This document shows, in pieces, positions 6,168 to 7,108 of a stretch of 7,108 nt of DNA. The number at the start of each line of letters is the position of its first letter. Within the stretch, counting starts at the first letter, position 1. Source of the stretch: CAYNTH01 sp964427055. Lineage in GTDB: Archaea; Aenigmatarchaeota; Aenigmatarchaeia; CG10238-14; SCSR01. The DNA is taken from the NCBI GenBank assembly GCA_964427055.1, contig CAYRSQ010000044.1, positions 1 to 7,108 on the forward strand, in the 5' to 3' direction. Made by a program: the position numbers and the translations under genes. Under the pieces are notes generated by a model. The model made no database searches. It was given only the letters and a program-made list of their open reading frames with translations, and was not told where the DNA came from.

Positions 6168-6848
6168 TATAATAGACCGCAATATGAAGAGCCCACAGGC
6201 CGGGAGCAAGAAATACTTCGCCTCAGAAAGGCTATTATCAAATGGTATAAACAGAACGGTCGCGCCTTTCCATGGCGAAACGCGTCTGATCCGTTTAAAC
6301 TGCTGGTTGCTGAAGTCATGTTGAGGCGCACGAAGGCCGATCAGGTGAGACCCGTCTATGACAGGTTTACCAATCTCTATCCTGATGCAAAGGCTTTGAA
6401 CACAGCAACGGACGACGACATAGAGGCTATTCTCAGACCACTTGGTTTAAGGTGGAGGGTAGGTCCTTTCTGTGAAATGGTCAGAGAAATTGGACAAAAA
6501 TATGGATTCAAGCTACCCGAAACAAGGGAGGGGTTAAAGAAACTGCCGGGAGTGGGTGATTATGTTGCCGGCGCGGTTCTGTCGATAGGTTTTGGCAAAA
6601 AGGAATGGATAGTCGATAATAACATCGTTCGGCTGTTTAAGCGGTATTTTGGCATTAAAACATCAAAGGAGGGCAGGCGGGACAAAGAAATCATAGAAAT
6701 GGCGAAATTATATGCCGAAACGAAAGACCCTCGTTCAGCCAACCTCGCTATTCTCGATTTCACCGCGCTGGTATGTACTGCCAGAAATCCGAAACATGAT
6801 GAGTGTCCGATACGAGACCACTGTGACGCGATGAACTCGGCTCTGTGA
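6165..6848 (+). CDS. HhH-GPD mismatch glycosylase of the Mig/MutY group (probable T:G repair)
   Basis: A 227-residue base-excision glycosylase. Seen in the sequence: FPWRNASDPF (35-44), VAEVMLRRT (48-56), the helix-hairpin-helix LPGVGDYVAGAVL (127-139), the catalytic aspartate in VDNNIVR (D151), and a C-terminal iron-sulfur-type cluster. Tyr133 sits 18 residues before D151. As I recall it, the T:G-specific Mig.MthI enzyme has Tyr126 and Asp144 with the same spacing, whereas MutY has Ser and endonuclease III Lys at that place. This favours thymine removal from T:G, and that enzyme too is encoded beside a C5 methyltransferase. The cluster is C204-x6-H211-x2-C214-x5-C220: the second ligand is His instead of Cys. 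It starts 53 bases after the methyltransferase stop, with its own good ribosome-binding site. It probably repairs deaminated 5-methylcytosine made by its neighbour, as Vsr does for Dcm. MutY-like A:G activity is the main alternative. Confidence 0.88.
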   Translation: MYNRPQYEEPTGREQEILRLRKAIIKWYKQNGRAFPWRNASDPFKLLVAEVMLRRTKADQVRPVYDRFTNLYPDAKALNTATDDDIEAILRPLGLRWRVGPFCEMVREIGQKYGFKLPETREGLKKLPGVGDYVAGAVLSIGFGKKEWIVDNNIVRLFKRYFGIKTSKEGRRDKEIIEMAKLYAETKDPRSANLAILDFTALVCTARNPKHDECPIRDHCDAMNSAL

Positions 6849-6966
6849 GCAGCACTTCACACGCTTCCACGTCGTAATCGTCACTTTTTTGGTCTATAGG
6901 CTTATACCGTAATAGTTAGTTATATTGGCAGTTTCCGCCACCTGACTTTTGGAACGGTGACAACGG
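6849..6966 (+). other. intergenic spacer after the operon
   Basis: This 118-base spacer holds no supported gene. A T6 run (6885-6890) follows GTCAC but lacks a convincing hairpin. The middle (6901-6926) is A+T-rich, without a well-spaced promoter pair. Its last 16 bases (GGAACGGTGACAACGG) belong to the right copy of the direct repeat and contain the GGTGA ribosome-binding site for the next gene. Confidence 0.5.
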
Positions 6967-7018
6967 ATGATCCATTGCTATTCCTCACGCCGCAGTCCAT
7001 TAAAAGATTTTTTGGCAA
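6951..7018 (+). repeat. right copy of the imperfect direct repeat flanking the cassette
   Basis: Matches 33-97 in the same orientation: ribosome-binding site, ATG and the first 15-17 codons of the following gene. The T run here is six bases (7008-7013) against four in the left copy, and this copy keeps its reading frame open. It marks the right boundary of the inserted block. Confidence 0.6.
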
Positions 7019-7108
7019 CCCGGTTGCAGGGCGCCCGCCGGTACGACCGGATTGCCGGGTTCTTCAGCCGGTTGTTTTTATTTGATGTAAATGCTAAGAT
7101 TAAAGCCA
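6967..7108 (+). CDS. 5' end of a gene leaving the window; possible helicase/PLD-like protein
   Basis: ATG 6967, 6 bases after GGTGA, opens 47 codons to the window end. The start MIHCYSSRRSPLKDFLATR followed by YDRIAGFFS resembles, from memory and unverified, the N-terminus of large phospholipase-D-like/helicase proteins found in defence loci, which I recall as ending this stretch with YDRIAGYFSSS. After Ser34 the residues RLFLFDVNAKIKA do not fit that pattern, and base composition turns A+T-rich at about 7071. This copy may therefore also be a truncated start joined to other DNA, or it may belong to a diverged family. The frame is still open, so I call it a partial gene rather than a pseudogene. 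Confidence 0.5.
   Translation, partial: MIHCYSSRRSPLKDFLATRLQGARRYDRIAGFFSRLFLFDVNAKIKA

Noticed and set aside
6168..6173. TATAAT as a -10 box before the glycosylase
   Set aside because: It overlaps the first codons from TTG 6165, and no -35 is found at the right distance.
6124..6324. 66-codon + strand frame overlapping the glycosylase start
   Set aside because: The overlapping frame encodes the conserved FPWR and AEVMLRRT motifs, and this one has no recognisable content.
6881..6890. Terminator at the T6 run after the glycosylase gene
   Set aside because: Only a 4-base pairing (GTGA with TCAC) across a long loop precedes it.
7017..7061. AACCCGG/CCGGGTT inverted repeat as a terminator
   Set aside because: The 7-base arms are about 31 bases apart, are not followed directly by a T run, and lie inside an open coding frame.

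Overview
The window is a bacterial accessory (defence-type) locus of about 7.1 kb. Genes are tightly packed, all on the + strand, with Shine-Dalgarno-like sites. I see no tRNA or rRNA gene, CRISPR array, transposase, integrase or insertion-sequence ends. The taxon cannot be fixed. The first 45 bases are about 73% G+C and look richer than the body of the window, which would fit a lower-GC cassette in a GC-richer locus.

Layout. (1) Bases 1-101 hold the last codons of an unidentified gene and, overlapping its stop as ATGA, the first codons of a second gene that breaks off after about 15 codons. (2) Bases 198-872 hold one 224-codon reading frame cut by a single in-frame TGA at codon 69. The part after the stop carries an R-x4-H motif of the HEPN type. 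(3) Bases 873-1123 are a leader with a possible terminator, an inverted repeat and a possible promoter. (4) Bases 1124-6848 are a compact five-gene operon: a soluble protein with two GHKL ATPase modules (Hsp90/MutL-like, then histidine-kinase-like with an H box); a receiver-like protein with a large unrecognised C-terminal part; a small PD-(D/E)xK-nuclease-like protein; a C5 cytosine DNA methyltransferase; and a Mig/MutY-type HhH-GPD mismatch glycosylase. (5) Bases 6849-6966 are intergenic. (6) From 6967 to the window end runs the start of a gene whose first 15 codons are a diverged copy of the broken start at 48.

Reading. The methyltransferase would mark self DNA, and the thymine-glycosylase-like enzyme would repair the T:G mismatches left when 5-methylcytosine deaminates. 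The nuclease-like protein is the best candidate effector. The paired ATPase and receiver look like a two-component-style, ATP-driven control module attached to a restriction-modification core, with no membrane sensor and no recognisable DNA-binding output domain. Each enzyme family is familiar; the combination is the most interesting part of the window, and its defence role is inference. The repeated gene start at both ends suggests the whole block was placed at the 5' end of a pre-existing gene.
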